A DNA stretch of 64,000 nt from Bullifex porci (GTDB lineage Bacteria; Spirochaetota; Spirochaetia; Sphaerochaetales; Sphaerochaetaceae): the NCBI RefSeq assembly GCF_009695635.1, contig NZ_VUNN01000011.1:1-64000 (forward strand). The letters are read 5' to 3'. The notes under the pieces were generated by a model, which had not been told where the DNA came from, ran no database searches, and saw only the letters and a program-made list of their open reading frames with translations. This document shows, one piece after another, positions 1 to 9,373 of this stretch (its first letter is position 1; each line of letters begins with the position of its first letter). Position numbers and translations under genes: made by a program.

Positions 1-503
1 TTAGTCTAACTAACAATGCTATGGTTAGTGCTGAGGGCATGGAGATTACTGCCGATGAAATTGTATTAGCAGGTGATGATTACTCTCAAATTACATGTAC
101 AGGTGCAATTACTATAAAGGATGAGGAAAAGGGACTTTTAATTAAAACCTCAAATCTCTTCTACGATAGAGTAGCTGAGCGTTTAATTATTAGCTCCTGG
201 TGTGAAGTCTCTGATAGCATAAATGAGTTAGAAGCATCATCATTTTCTGTAGTATATGACCTTAAAAATGAAATACTCTCTCTTGAAATGTCAGCTCGAT
301 TATTGATGAATACAGATTCAGATATCTTAAATGCTCGAGCAGAGAAGATTACATTCAATAGAAGTGAAAATACTTTAGTCTTAGCTGGAAATGCTAGTGT
401 TGATTGGAATAATAATAGCTATAGTTCAGCACTACTCTCAATTGATCTAGATAGTGAAGAAATTAGACTTGAAGGTAAGATCAAAGGAGCGGTTAATGGC
501 TAA
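1..503 (+). CDS. LptA/OstA-like periplasmic protein, 3' part
   Basis: The reading frame is open from the window edge (in frame from base 3) to the TAA at 501-503, so the 5' end of the gene is missing. The visible part, about 167 residues, is rich in short alternating hydrophobic/polar segments and phrases such as 'ADEIVLAGDD', 'GAITIKD' and 'LNARAEKITFN', which resemble the repeating beta-jellyroll of the LptA/OstA family that bridges lipopolysaccharide across the periplasm. The stop overlaps the start of lptB, the ATPase of the same transport machine, which supports the call. A LptC-like protein is the main alternative. There is no catalytic motif to check. Confidence 0.7.
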   Translation, partial: SLTNNAMVSAEGMEITADEIVLAGDDYSQITCTGAITIKDEEKGLLIKTSNLFYDRVAERLIISSWCEVSDSINELEASSFSVVYDLKNEILSLEMSARLLMNTDSDILNARAEKITFNRSENTLVLAGNASVDWNNNSYSSALLSIDLDSEEIRLEGKIKGAVNG

Positions 504-1236
504 TACTCTTGCTGTAGAAGCTCTTACAAAAAAATATGGAAGAAAGCAGGTAGTAAAGGGAATTTCATTTTCTATGGAGAATGGTTCTATTACAGGCCTA
601 CTTGGTCCTAATGGTGCTGGTAAAACTACAACCTTCTATATGATAGTAGGCTTTATCAAAAGTAATGGTGGAAAGATATTACTTAATGGAGAGAATATCA
701 CCTTCCTCCCTATGCATAAAAGATCAAAGCTAGGACTAAGCTACCTTCCACAGGAGAGTAGTATCTTTAGAAAGCTTACTGTCGAGGATAATATTAAGCT
801 AGTTGTACAAACACGTAGTGATTTATCAAAGAGTGAGAAAAAAGAGTTAACTGAGAGCCTAATGGAGGAGTTTGGTATCTCTAGGCTTAGAAAGCAATAT
901 GGCTACACTCTTTCAGGTGGTGAAAGACGAAGAACAGAAATAGCAAGAGCCCTTGCTACAAACCCAAAGTTTCTGCTACTCGATGAACCCTTTGCTGGAA
1001 TCGATCCTAAGGCTGTATATGAAATTAAACAAATAATTCGTAAGCTTAAGGACCAAGGAATTGGTATTTTATTAACAGATCATAATGTCAGAGACACTCT
1101 TGAAATAACTACATGTGCCTACATAATTAATGAAGGTAATATTTTAGTTTATGGAACTAAAGAGGAGCTTATCAACAATGAGCTCGCAAGAGAGATTTAT
1201 TTTGGTAATGACTTTATGAAAGAGGAGATAAGATGA
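496..1236 (+). CDS. lptB: LPS export ABC transporter ATPase LptB
   Basis: This 246-residue ABC ATPase powers extraction of lipopolysaccharide from the inner membrane with LptF/LptG. Walker A is GPNGAGKT at residues 37-44, the signature LSGGERRR lies near residue 137 and Walker B (LLLDEPFAGIDP) follows near 157. The switch histidine is in 'LLTDHNVRDTL'. LSGGERRR and DHNVR are characteristic of the LptB branch. The start at 496 is preferred over an upstream in-frame ATG at 454 because AAAGGAG (484-490) sits just before it and the protein then matches the usual LptB length. It overlaps the LptA-like gene by 8 bases and rpoN by 4, so the three are probably one operon. Confidence 0.95.
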   Translation: MANTLAVEALTKKYGRKQVVKGISFSMENGSITGLLGPNGAGKTTTFYMIVGFIKSNGGKILLNGENITFLPMHKRSKLGLSYLPQESSIFRKLTVEDNIKLVVQTRSDLSKSEKKELTESLMEEFGISRLRKQYGYTLSGGERRRTEIARALATNPKFLLLDEPFAGIDPKAVYEIKQIIRKLKDQGIGILLTDHNVRDTLEITTCAYIINEGNILVYGTKEELINNELAREIYFGNDFMKEEIR

Positions 1237-2624
1237 TAGCCTCCTCTCTCTCCTTAACACAGAAGCAACAGCTAAAGCTTAATACACAGATGCTCCAATC
1301 ATTGGAGCTTATGACATTACCTCTAAATGAATTAATTCAAAAAATAGAGGATGAAGCAAGTAAAAACCCTACTATAGTTGTTGAAGAGCCAAAGAAAAGT
1401 AATGGAGTTAGCTACGAAGAATATTTAGATAAATATTCCCGTAGAGATCGCTATGAGGATTACTCAGATTCCTCAGCATATGGCTCTGATTTATCAGATA
1501 ACCATCAAAATTGGCTTGAAGGTACTGTGAAGGAGGAAGAAACTCTTGAGGAGCATTTACTCTCCCAGCTAGGTACAATTAAGCTAGATGAGAATGTAAG
1601 TAGAGTTGCAGAAATTCTTATTTCATCCCTTGATGAAAAGGGTTTCTTCACAAGGGAGCCTAGTAGCTTAGTATCTGAAAACGATATTCAATATTTAGAT
1701 GAAGCACTAAAGGTCTTACATCAGCTAGAGCCAGCAGGTATAGCATGTAAGGATTATAAAGAATCGTTAGTACTACAAGCTATTGATGCAGGCTTAAAGG
1801 GTGATGATTTAGTAGCATTTACAGAATTAGTAAATAACTATCTTGAGAAGATGAGAGCTGGGAAGAGTAAGGAGGTTGCAAAGGCACTTAAGATTGATGA
1901 AGAGGACCTAGTAGCCCTATTTGATTTTCTAAAGACTCTAACACCTTACCCTGGATTAAAATATTGTGTCTCTTGGGATAGATCAATAATTCCTGATTTA
2001 TCTATAAAAAATGAAGATGGTAATAAATTAGTATTAAGAATAAATGACTCATCCTTACCAGTTGTCTCTGTAGATAATCAATATCGTGAGATGTTAGATG
2101 AGTACTCAGATTCGAAAAACAAGGAAGAGAAGGAAGCAAGTAAATATCTAAAAGCAGAGGTATCATCTGCTGAAAGCTTAATTAACCAGCTAGATTTAAG
2201 AAGAAGTACCCTTGAAAAGGTAGGTAGAGTCCTTCTTGAAAAGCAAAAGTCATTCTTTGCTTTTGGGCCAAGAAGCTTAAAGCCACTTACTTTAAAAGAG
2301 GTTGCAGATGAGATTGGTGTTCACGAAACTACAGTAAGTAGAATTACAACAAGTAAGTATATCGATACCGATTGGGGACTCTTCCAGCTTAAGGAGCTAT
2401 TTCCGAGTGGTATTCAAAATGAGGATACAGGAGTTACCTTTAGTAAAACAGCTGTAAAGGATATGGTAAGAGAGATTATCGAAAATAACACAACTGGTAA
2501 AGCTCTATCAGACCAAAAGATTAGTGATATGCTTGCTCAAAAGGGAATTTCCTGTGCAAGAAGAACTGTTAATAAATATCGTAAGGAGCTCGATATAGAC
2601 TCATCATATATTAGAGGAGTATAG
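1233..2624 (+). CDS. rpoN: RNA polymerase sigma-54 factor
   Basis: The 463-residue protein is sigma-54, which directs RNA polymerase to -24/-12 promoters and needs an enhancer-binding AAA+ activator. The glutamine-rich region I is at residues 8-30 (QKQQLKLNTQMLQSLELM). The core-binding region fills the middle, a helix-turn-helix lies near 350-375 (LKEVADEIGVHETTVSR), and the RpoN box ARRTVNKYRK is at 442-451, close to the C-terminus as usual. The ATG overlaps the lptB stop (ATGA), so translation is probably coupled. The lptB-rpoN-hpf order is conserved in many Gram-negative bacteria. I saw no convincing GG-N10-GC promoter and no sigma-54 activator gene in this window, so its targets lie elsewhere. 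Confidence 0.97.
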   Translation: MIASSLSLTQKQQLKLNTQMLQSLELMTLPLNELIQKIEDEASKNPTIVVEEPKKSNGVSYEEYLDKYSRRDRYEDYSDSSAYGSDLSDNHQNWLEGTVKEEETLEEHLLSQLGTIKLDENVSRVAEILISSLDEKGFFTREPSSLVSENDIQYLDEALKVLHQLEPAGIACKDYKESLVLQAIDAGLKGDDLVAFTELVNNYLEKMRAGKSKEVAKALKIDEEDLVALFDFLKTLTPYPGLKYCVSWDRSIIPDLSIKNEDGNKLVLRINDSSLPVVSVDNQYREMLDEYSDSKNKEEKEASKYLKAEVSSAESLINQLDLRRSTLEKVGRVLLEKQKSFFAFGPRSLKPLTLKEVADEIGVHETTVSRITTSKYIDTDWGLFQLKELFPSGIQNEDTGVTFSKTAVKDMVREIIENNTTGKALSDQKISDMLAQKGISCARRTVNKYRKELDIDSSYIRGV

Positions 2625-2702
2625 ATTATTTTGATTTTGTTTTGCTTTTAGCCCATTTGATAGTATACTTTATATATAGACTATTTTATCGGGAGGTAAG
2701 AC

Positions 2703-2999
2703 ATGAATCTAACAGTCAGAGGCATTAACTACGTACCAAGTCAAGAGACTAAGGACTTTATTGACAAGAAGCTACAAAAGCTATCATTTGCAGATGACTA
2801 TCTCCATGACCTTGATATCGCTATCAAGAGAGAGAGTAAAGGAATAGGATTTCATATCGATGCGATTCTTCACTTCAAGTGGAAAACTGAGAAGATAGTA
2901 AGTTATGATTGCTACGAGCTATATGAAGGAATCGAGCTTATTGCAGATAAAATTCAAGCAGTAGCAAAGAAAGAAAAAGAAAAGGTAATGGAAAAATAG
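2703..2999 (+). CDS. hpf: Ribosome hibernation promoting factor, short form
   Basis: This 98-residue protein matches the short HPF/YfiA family that binds the 30S decoding region and inactivates ribosomes in stationary phase. The beta-alpha-beta-beta-beta-alpha pattern is visible, starting 'MNLTVRGINYVPSQETKDFI' and continuing through 'LDIAIKRES' and 'IDAILHFKW'. Long-form HPF has an extra C-terminal dimerisation domain of about 60 residues, which is absent. A strong SD (GGGAGG, 2691-2696) precedes the ATG. A sigma-70 -10 candidate TATACT is at 2664-2669, 78 bases after rpoN, so hpf may have its own promoter as well as read-through from rpoN. A terminator follows. Confidence 0.93.
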   Translation: MNLTVRGINYVPSQETKDFIDKKLQKLSFADDYLHDLDIAIKRESKGIGFHIDAILHFKWKTEKIVSYDCYELYEGIELIADKIQAVAKKEKEKVMEK

Positions 3000-3016
3000 T
3001 GATAATTAATATTTTT

Positions 3017-3048
3017 GGAGTGCAATGTAATGCTGCACTCCTTTCTTT
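3017..3048 (+). terminator. Rho-independent terminator after hpf
   Basis: A perfect 8-bp stem, GGAGTGCA at 3017-3024 and TGCACTCC at 3034-3041, with a 9-base loop is followed by TTTCTTT. The T tract is on the plus strand only, so it ends hpf transcription and not the convergent trkH. Confidence 0.85.
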
Positions 3049-4501
3049 AACCCCTCTTCCAGAAGGACTTTGAGAATAAAGCGTAAACAGTAAATAGCTC
3101 AAGTCTTCCAACTAGCATTAAAAAGGAAGCTACCCACTGTAGAATTGGTGAAAATATAGAAAAGTTTCCTGCAGGTCCTACATCACCTAAACCAATACCA
3201 ATATTTCCGACAAATAAGAATGCAGCAGATAGACATGTTTCAAGTGAGCGTCCTGAGGTAGATATAATTAATGCGCCAACAAAGCCAGTTAAAAGATATA
3301 CACCAATAAAGCCCGCAATAGATAGTGTTGTATCTTGCGCAATGATATCCCCTCCAAGCCTTGTTTGTACTACTGCTCTTGGGTGTAATCGCTTCTTAAT
3401 TGTGTTTTTAGCAAGTGTCATTAATGTAGAAATTCTTACTACCTTCATACCACCACCTGCAGAGCCTGCACACCCTCCAACAAAGAATAGTAGGAATAAA
3501 AGCATCTGGTTAAATACCGGCCAAGAGGTATAGTCACAAATAGCAAAGCCAGTTGTAGTTAATACACTTATTACATGGAATGCAGAGTATCTAATAGCTG
3601 TAAAAAAGTTTGGATAAACTCTATTAATTAATAAAGATACACTTCCAACTAATGAAAAAACAAATATCAAAGAGATATATACTCTAAACTCAGCATCCTT
3701 TATTACCTTATCGATTCTACCCTGTATAGCCTTAAAAAAGAGAGCGAAGTTCATACCTGCAATTGTCATAAAAACTATTACTACCCAATCTACATATGCA
3801 GAGTTATACCCTCCTATTGAGCTATTCTTTGCTGAGAACCCGGCTGCACCCATTGTACCAAAGGTAACTGTAACAGCATCAAAGATAGAAAGCTTTCCAA
3901 GTAATAGGAAAAGCACCTCTAAAACAGAGAAGCCAACATAAATTCCCCATAGAATCATAGCTGTATGCTGGATATGAGGAGTAAGCTTATCCTTAGTTGG
4001 TCCAACAGATTCTGCTGAAACTAGGTTTGCACCTCTAACTCCCATAAATGGTAGAATTGCTACAAATAGTACAACGATACCCATACCACCAAGCCAGTTA
4101 GTCATTCCACGCCAAAAGAGGATTGACTTTAATTGATCCTCAATCGTTTGTAGCGCTGTCGCTCCAGTTGTAGTAAAACCAGACATTATCTCAAAGTATG
4201 AGGCACTGTAGGTTGGTAGAGTTTTTGTTAAATATAGAGGTAATGCTCCAAATGCTGTAGCTATTACCCAAGTTAAGGTAACAAATAGATAGCTATCCTT
4301 AGCCTTAATCTTTATCGGCTCCTTTCTAAGAAATAGTAGTAAAATAACATGAAATACTACCATTATTGAGATAGTAAATAAAAAGGCTTCAGTTGCTACC
4401 TGCTCTTTATATACAATCGATAAAGCAAAAGGTATACACATTAAAAGCGCAATAAATAGCTGGATAAAGCAAAGTAGCTTAATAACAGATTTAAAATTCA
4501 C
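3047..4501 (-). CDS. trkH: Trk potassium uptake system membrane subunit TrkH
   Basis: The 484-residue integral membrane protein is the K+-translocating subunit of Trk. The four pore-loop selectivity segments of the SKT superfamily are visible in order: GFTTTGATAL, GAAGFSAKN, LTTTGFAICD and FVGNIGIGLG, each with the filter glycine. Hydrophobic segments fit the expected 4 x (TM-pore-TM) plan with two extra N-terminal helices. The start codon is GTG at 4501-4499, overlapping the trkA stop (GTGA), so translation is coupled to trkA. Since trkA is interrupted, channel regulation in this strain may be altered, although TrkH itself looks intact. Confidence 0.95.
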   Translation of the reverse strand: MNFKSVIKLLCFIQLFIALLMCIPFALSIVYKEQVATEAFLFTISIMVVFHVILLLFLRKEPIKIKAKDSYLFVTLTWVIATAFGALPLYLTKTLPTYSASYFEIMSGFTTTGATALQTIEDQLKSILFWRGMTNWLGGMGIVVLFVAILPFMGVRGANLVSAESVGPTKDKLTPHIQHTAMILWGIYVGFSVLEVLFLLLGKLSIFDAVTVTFGTMGAAGFSAKNSSIGGYNSAYVDWVVIVFMTIAGMNFALFFKAIQGRIDKVIKDAEFRVYISLIFVFSLVGSVSLLINRVYPNFFTAIRYSAFHVISVLTTTGFAICDYTSWPVFNQMLLFLLFFVGGCAGSAGGGMKVVRISTLMTLAKNTIKKRLHPRAVVQTRLGGDIIAQDTTLSIAGFIGVYLLTGFVGALIISTSGRSLETCLSAAFLFVGNIGIGLGDVGPAGNFSIFSPILQWVASFLMLVGRLELFTVYALFSKSFWKRG

Positions 4502-5862
4502 GCAAATAACCCCTGAATAAATTCACTGTAATCATGGTTAGAGCAAAGTAGAACTGTATCATTTTTTTCAAAAACGTAGTTTCCGCTAGGAACAAACGCC
4601 TCTCCATTACTCTTCTTTACACTAGCAATAATTGCTTTACCTCTTAGATTAACATCCTTTAATGCCTTTCCAAGATATTCGAAGTTTTCATTTATTACAT
4701 ACTCATATACCTCTAGCTTTCCATCAAATAGAGTATGTAGACTCTTAATAGTACCACTTCTTAGATGCTTAACAATTGTATCTACTGTTGCTTCAGTAGT
4801 TGAAATAGGAACATCTATATCAAATTGTCTTGCAAGAGATAAATAGTTTGGATTGGTCTTAATTAGAGCAATAGATCTTGAAACTCCAAGCTTCTTTGCA
4901 TATGAGGCTGTAATAATATTAAGCTCATCATTCTCTGTAAGACTTATTAATAGATCACTATCTACAAGGTTTTCATCATCCCAAATAGCTTCATCTGTAA
5001 TTGAGCCATGGATAACTAAAATATCTGAAAAGCGCTTTGAAAACTCCTCTGCTGTTGCACCATCCTTTTCAATTAGAGTCATAACAGCTCTTTCCTCAGG
5101 AGTTATCCTTGCAAGGAGAGCCTTTGTTACACCTGTACCTCCAACTAAGACAACTCTAGAAAGCTTCTTCGTATTTCCATTAGAACCCTCAATATTAAAG
5201 ATAGAGAGAGTTTCTTCGCTATCACAAATAATCGCAACCTCATCTCCATGCTTTAAAACTGTATCACCTCAAGGTAATATTGCTTTACCCTTTCTCTCTA
5301 TTCCTGTAACAACAATATTTCCCTTAAAGCTCGCTCTAAACTGTGCAAGAGACATTCCTACATAAGGATTTCTCTTCGAAATATGCATTGTAAAAAGTAA
5401 AAAATTTGTATCAGGGAAGATAATTGTATCATGGTAAAAGCCACTTCTAATTACGTCGATAATTCTTCTAGCTGCTTCACTATCTGGGTTTACTATATCG
5501 GAAATACCTAATAAGGAAGTTCCATGCTCATCATCATTATTTGATAGATATGAGATAGATCTTATAGCTGCAACTGTCTTCTTAACATTAGGGAAATTTG
5601 CAACAATTAAACCACAGCTTACTAAATTAACCTCATCTGAGTCAGTTACTGCTACAGCTATTTCTGAATCCTCAACACCTGCCTCTATAAGCTTATCAAT
5701 ATTAGTTGCAGAGCCACATATAGCTAAGCAATCAAGCTTACTTACAGCACTTTGGCATCTATCACTAGAGCTATCTAAAAAAGTTACTGACTTTTTTTCC
5801 TCAATCAAATGGCGTGCTAGCCTTAAACCACGTCTACCAGCACCAATAATTAAAACCTTCAT
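4498..5862 (-). pseudogene. trkA: TrkA, interrupted by one in-frame TGA
   Basis: TrkA is the cytoplasmic NAD(H)/nucleotide-binding ring that gates TrkH. Read through, this frame gives 454 residues, the normal TrkA length, with two RCK modules: the first begins with GAGRRG (residues 7-12) and the second with VVLVGGTG. A TGA at 5271-5269 stops translation after residue 197, at the motif usually read P-R-G-D-T (here ILP-stop-GDTVLKHGDEV). The frame is unchanged on both sides, so this is a single nonsense substitution (CGA to TGA fits) and not a frameshift. The second half could be re-initiated at the ATG at 5082, which has AGGA about 10 bases upstream. Options are a true mutation, a sequencing error, or two separately made RCK polypeptides. 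Confidence 0.85.
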
Positions 5863-5952
5863 ATCTCTAACAGTATATATGATATTATCAAAGTGAGCAA
5901 ATGAACTCTCTTGTTTGTAAATGATATATCTTTCGTGTTATCATTATTTTTC

Positions 5953-6540
5953 ATGGAAGGAAGAAGAAAGCTAACAAAAAGACAGGAAGAATTACTCTCC
6001 TATATAAAAGCATATAAGAGTGAGTATTCACGCTCTCCATCTCTTGAGGAGATAGGAGATAATTTCTCTATTGCTGCTTCCTCTGTCCATGATCATCTAA
6101 AGGCATTAGAAAAGAAGGGTTATATCCAAAGAGATAATACTGCACGTTCTATTTTGCTGCTTGAAGAGGATGAACCAAAGCTAAGGTGTATTAATATTAA
6201 CTACTATAAAAAGGATGGAAGCTGTACTAAGCTAACACTTAGCAACCTCATCCTAGATGAAGGCTATGAGTATTTTGCTATTCAAGCACCAAATGAATCT
6301 ATGATAAATGCCGGAATACTACCCGATGATACTTTAATTTTTAGAAAAGAGAAAAAAGCTAAAGAAAATGATATTATTCTTTGTAAGGTTGAAAGTACAG
6401 ACGAAGTATTAATAAGAAGATATCAAATACAGGCTGGCAGGATATTGTTAACGAACATAAATATTGATTCAAATCTTAAGGTTTGTATGGATATCGAAAT
6501 ATATGGAATTTTAACAAGGGTAATTAGATTTTATGAGTGA
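5953..6540 (+). CDS. LexA-like repressor without apparent self-cleavage
   Basis: The 195-residue protein has a LexA winged-helix DNA-binding domain at residues 7-70 (LTKRQEELLSYI, SPSLEEIGDNF, SVHDHLKALEKKGYIQR) and a C-terminal S24 peptidase fold. The nucleophile serine is present (NESM, Ser116). The position of the general-base lysine (EVTVKR in E. coli LexA) reads EVLIRR, so Lys is replaced by Arg155. No Ala-Gly cleavage dipeptide is seen in the linker at 70-105. It may therefore be a stable repressor not relieved by RecA. The ATG at 5953 is chosen because homology begins there; neither it nor the upstream TTG at 5911 has a clear SD. The stop overlaps holA. Confidence 0.85.
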   Translation: MEGRRKLTKRQEELLSYIKAYKSEYSRSPSLEEIGDNFSIAASSVHDHLKALEKKGYIQRDNTARSILLLEEDEPKLRCININYYKKDGSCTKLTLSNLILDEGYEYFAIQAPNESMINAGILPDDTLIFRKEKKAKENDIILCKVESTDEVLIRRYQIQAGRILLTNINIDSNLKVCMDIEIYGILTRVIRFYE

Positions 6541-7597
6541 AGCATATTTACTATTTGGTCCAGAGGAAGGAAAGAAGCAGGATTGGATAAATGAAAAGAA
6601 AAGAGAGATTCTTAAAAGCTATCCCGATGCTGAGCAAATATTATTATTTACCTTTGAAACAACTCCTGAGGTGCTTACAGATGCACTCAACTCCTCTTCA
6701 CTCTTTTCATCCTCTAAAATAGTACAGCTTAAAAGCTTCGATGATATAAAGAAGGGAGCCTTGGTCAATGCACTTATAAAATATTTAAAAACCCCAAGCG
6801 ATGACTCCTTTTTATTTATAATTTCAAGTGAAAATTCTGTAAGGAAGTTTCCAGCTGAATTAACAGCACTAATAAAAAAAGAAAATACTGTTGCTTTTTA
6901 TGAGATGAAAGAGGATGAAAAGAAATACTATGTAACTACTCTTTTTAAAAAAGAAGGCTTCAGAATTACTCCTGAGGCTGTTACTCTTATTCTATCCTTA
7001 GTAGAAAATAATACTCTAGAAATTAGAACCTTTTGCTACCCTGTAATCGATTTCTTTGCAAAGAAAACAGATAAAGTAATTACAGAGGAGGATGTTTCTA
7101 AATTTTTAGCTCATACTAGAGAGGAAACTCCAGCAACACTCTTTTCTCATATTGCAAATGGTGATTTACCTAGCTCAATTGCATCCTTAGCAAGGATAAT
7201 GACTACTCGCTCTGATGGAGCTATTTCAACTGTTTCAGCTCTAGGTAAGAGCTTTAGAATGCTAGAGGATTTACACATAAAGGCTAAAGAGAATAAGCTG
7301 TATGAAGCCTTTAAATTAGTTGGCTCCTTAAAAACCTCACCATTTGACTATAAGGGTATCTTTAACCCAAATGACCAAGCTACCTACTCAAAGGCATTAA
7401 AAAAATATTCAGCTACCGATTGTGACAATATTATTTCATATATAGAGATGATAGATGCTGAAATAAGAAAGGCACCTCAAGAGCTTGTAAGAACAATGCT
7501 AGAATGCATGCTTTACACTATTATTGTTAATAAGGGAAAAGAGAGCTCAGAGAAGCTAGAGTGTGAGCTTATGGATAATTCTTTCAGCAACATCTAA
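6533..7597 (+). CDS. holA: DNA polymerase III delta subunit
   Basis: The 354-residue protein resembles HolA, the clamp-loader subunit that opens the beta sliding clamp. It has the N-terminal AAA+-like fold without a Walker A, starting 'AYLLFGPEEGKKQDWINEKK', then strands such as 'SKIVQLKSFDDIKKG' and 'FLFIISSENSVRKF', followed by the helical collar domain with 'ANGDLPSSIASLARIM' and 'ALGKSFRMLEDL'. The family is divergent and the call rests on these segments plus length. The ATG overlaps the LexA-like stop by 8 bases, so the two are co-translated. The 3' end overlaps the convergent uvrC by 42 bases. Confidence 0.85.
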   Translation: MSEAYLLFGPEEGKKQDWINEKKREILKSYPDAEQILLFTFETTPEVLTDALNSSSLFSSSKIVQLKSFDDIKKGALVNALIKYLKTPSDDSFLFIISSENSVRKFPAELTALIKKENTVAFYEMKEDEKKYYVTTLFKKEGFRITPEAVTLILSLVENNTLEIRTFCYPVIDFFAKKTDKVITEEDVSKFLAHTREETPATLFSHIANGDLPSSIASLARIMTTRSDGAISTVSALGKSFRMLEDLHIKAKENKLYEAFKLVGSLKTSPFDYKGIFNPNDQATYSKALKKYSATDCDNIISYIEMIDAEIRKAPQELVRTMLECMLYTIIVNKGKESSEKLECELMDNSFSNI

Positions 7598-9328
7598 TGG
7601 TATTGAACACTTTTTAGCAAGACTTTGGCTATCAAGCTCAAGGATTTTTTCAACGCTACCACACACTTCCATAATTCTTTTACTTCTTACCTTTCCAACT
7701 CCTTCGATAGATTCAAGGAGTGCAAAGGTAGCTTCCTTACTTCTCATTCTTTGGTTTGCACTAGTTGCAAAGCGGTGACACTCATCTCTCACAGCAATTA
7801 AAACTCTTAATGCACTATCGGCCTTATCAAGGACGAGGTTTGGCCTTTCATCAGGAAATACTAGCTCCTCATTTCTCTCTGCAAGACCAACAACTGGAAT
7901 ATCATCTAAGCCAATAACCTCAAGCATTTCAACAGCTGCATGGACCTGTCCCTTACCACCATCGATTAAGATTAAATCAGGGAGCTCAAGATTATCATTT
8001 ACTAATCTTGTATATCTTCTAGTTACAGCCTCACGCATCGACTCAAAGTCATCGATTTTTCCATCAAGAGATTTAATATTAAACCTTCTATAGTCCTTAA
8101 CACTTGGATTTCCATTTTTAAAAACTATTAATGATGCAACTGTATATTTACCTGCAAGGTGGGCAATATCAAAGCCCTCAATGTGGATTGGAACTCTATC
8201 TAAACCTAGAAGCTCCTTCATTCTCTCAAGAGCTGGTGAGTTATTTATTGCACACATTCTCTTCTCAACATCCTCTTGAGCATTGACCTCTGCCATTCTC
8301 AATATTCTATAGTGCTTACCCTCCTTAGGAAAGCCAATATAAATTGGCATATGAAGCTCTTCTTTAAAGTATCTACTAATTAGCTCTGTATCAATTTCAT
8401 GTGAGACATAAAGCTCTGAAGGAAGTGATTCTCCATCACAATAGTATTGAATTAAAAAGCTTAAGAGGATTTCAGTTTCATCACCCATACTTTCAGCACG
8501 GTATAGAGCTTTACCAATTAGATTACCATTTCTAATTTGCATAATAGCAACACTACATAGAGTTCCTCTCATCTCAATTGCAGCATAGTCTCGGCTTTCT
8601 CCACTATTATCCTGTACAGCCTGCTCACTCATAACAGATTCTAAGGACTTTAATAGCTCTCTTTTCTTAACAGCCTCTTCAAACCTAAGCTCCTTAGCAT
8701 CCTTCATCATAAGGTTTCTTAATCTAATTAAGCCCTTTTGATCATTACCAGATAAAAACTCCTTTATCTCAGCAATCTCATCTAAATAATCATTTTTGCA
8801 ATCTGGAAAGACACATGGGCCTAAGCACTTATGAATATGATAGTATAAGCAAGGCTTTTCACGTTTTTTTAATGGCCCTGAACAAAGCCTTAGATGATAT
8901 GTACTCCTAATTAGCTCAATATAATCCTCTAATTGCTTACCCTTTGGAAATGGACCATAGTAGCTAGAATTATCTGGAAGTATTCTTCTAGTTTTATAAA
9001 CTCTAGGGAACTCTTCATTAGTAATCTTAATTAAAGGATAGCTCTTTCCATCCTTAAGTAGGATGTTGTAGTGAGGATTATATTTCTTAATTAAGTTATT
9101 TTCTAATACCAACGCCTCATATTCATTACCTGTAATGATGTAATCGATATGATCAATTTTAGCAACTAAAGCACTAGTCTTTGCATCACGATTTGGAAGG
9201 AAGTAGGAGTTAACTCTTCTTTTTAAATTCTTCGCTTTACCAACATAGATTACTGTGTCATCTATGTTTTTCATCATATATACGCCAGGATTTTCAGGTA
9301 AGCTACGGGCTTGGTCTTTTGCGCTCAT
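7556..9328 (-). CDS. uvrC: Excinuclease ABC subunit C
   Basis: UvrC makes both incisions in nucleotide excision repair. The 590-residue protein has the GIY-YIG endonuclease at residues 13-95 (PGVYMM, VIYVGKAKNLKRRV), a UvrB-interacting UVR segment near 195-235, the RNase H-like domain (ILIDGGKGQVHAA) and tandem helix-hairpin-helix motifs at the C-terminus (LLESIEGVGKVRSKRI). A cysteine cluster (CSGPLKKREKPCLYYHIHKC) lies near 150-170, as in many UvrC. The length is normal. It is convergent with holA with a 42-base coding overlap and divergent from the radical SAM gene, with only 45 bases between the two starts. Confidence 0.97.
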   Translation of the reverse strand: MSAKDQARSLPENPGVYMMKNIDDTVIYVGKAKNLKRRVNSYFLPNRDAKTSALVAKIDHIDYIITGNEYEALVLENNLIKKYNPHYNILLKDGKSYPLIKITNEEFPRVYKTRRILPDNSSYYGPFPKGKQLEDYIELIRSTYHLRLCSGPLKKREKPCLYYHIHKCLGPCVFPDCKNDYLDEIAEIKEFLSGNDQKGLIRLRNLMMKDAKELRFEEAVKKRELLKSLESVMSEQAVQDNSGESRDYAAIEMRGTLCSVAIMQIRNGNLIGKALYRAESMGDETEILLSFLIQYYCDGESLPSELYVSHEIDTELISRYFKEELHMPIYIGFPKEGKHYRILRMAEVNAQEDVEKRMCAINNSPALERMKELLGLDRVPIHIEGFDIAHLAGKYTVASLIVFKNGNPSVKDYRRFNIKSLDGKIDDFESMREAVTRRYTRLVNDNLELPDLILIDGGKGQVHAAVEMLEVIGLDDIPVVGLAERNEELVFPDERPNLVLDKADSALRVLIAVRDECHRFATSANQRMRSKEATFALLESIEGVGKVRSKRIMEVCGSVEKILELDSQSLAKKCSIPLDVAERIIHKLTL

Positions 9329-9373
9329 AGGATATATAATACAGCTTAAAGACGAAATTAAAAAGGTATATAG

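Noticed and set aside
1233-2624. Sigma-54 regulon member in the window
   Set aside because: I scanned upstream regions for GG-N10-GC promoters and saw none convincing.
5269-5271. TGA reassigned as a sense codon
   Set aside because: Many genes here end in TGA at positions matching family C-termini (lptB, trkA, JetA-side genes such as holA's upstream partner), so the code is standard.
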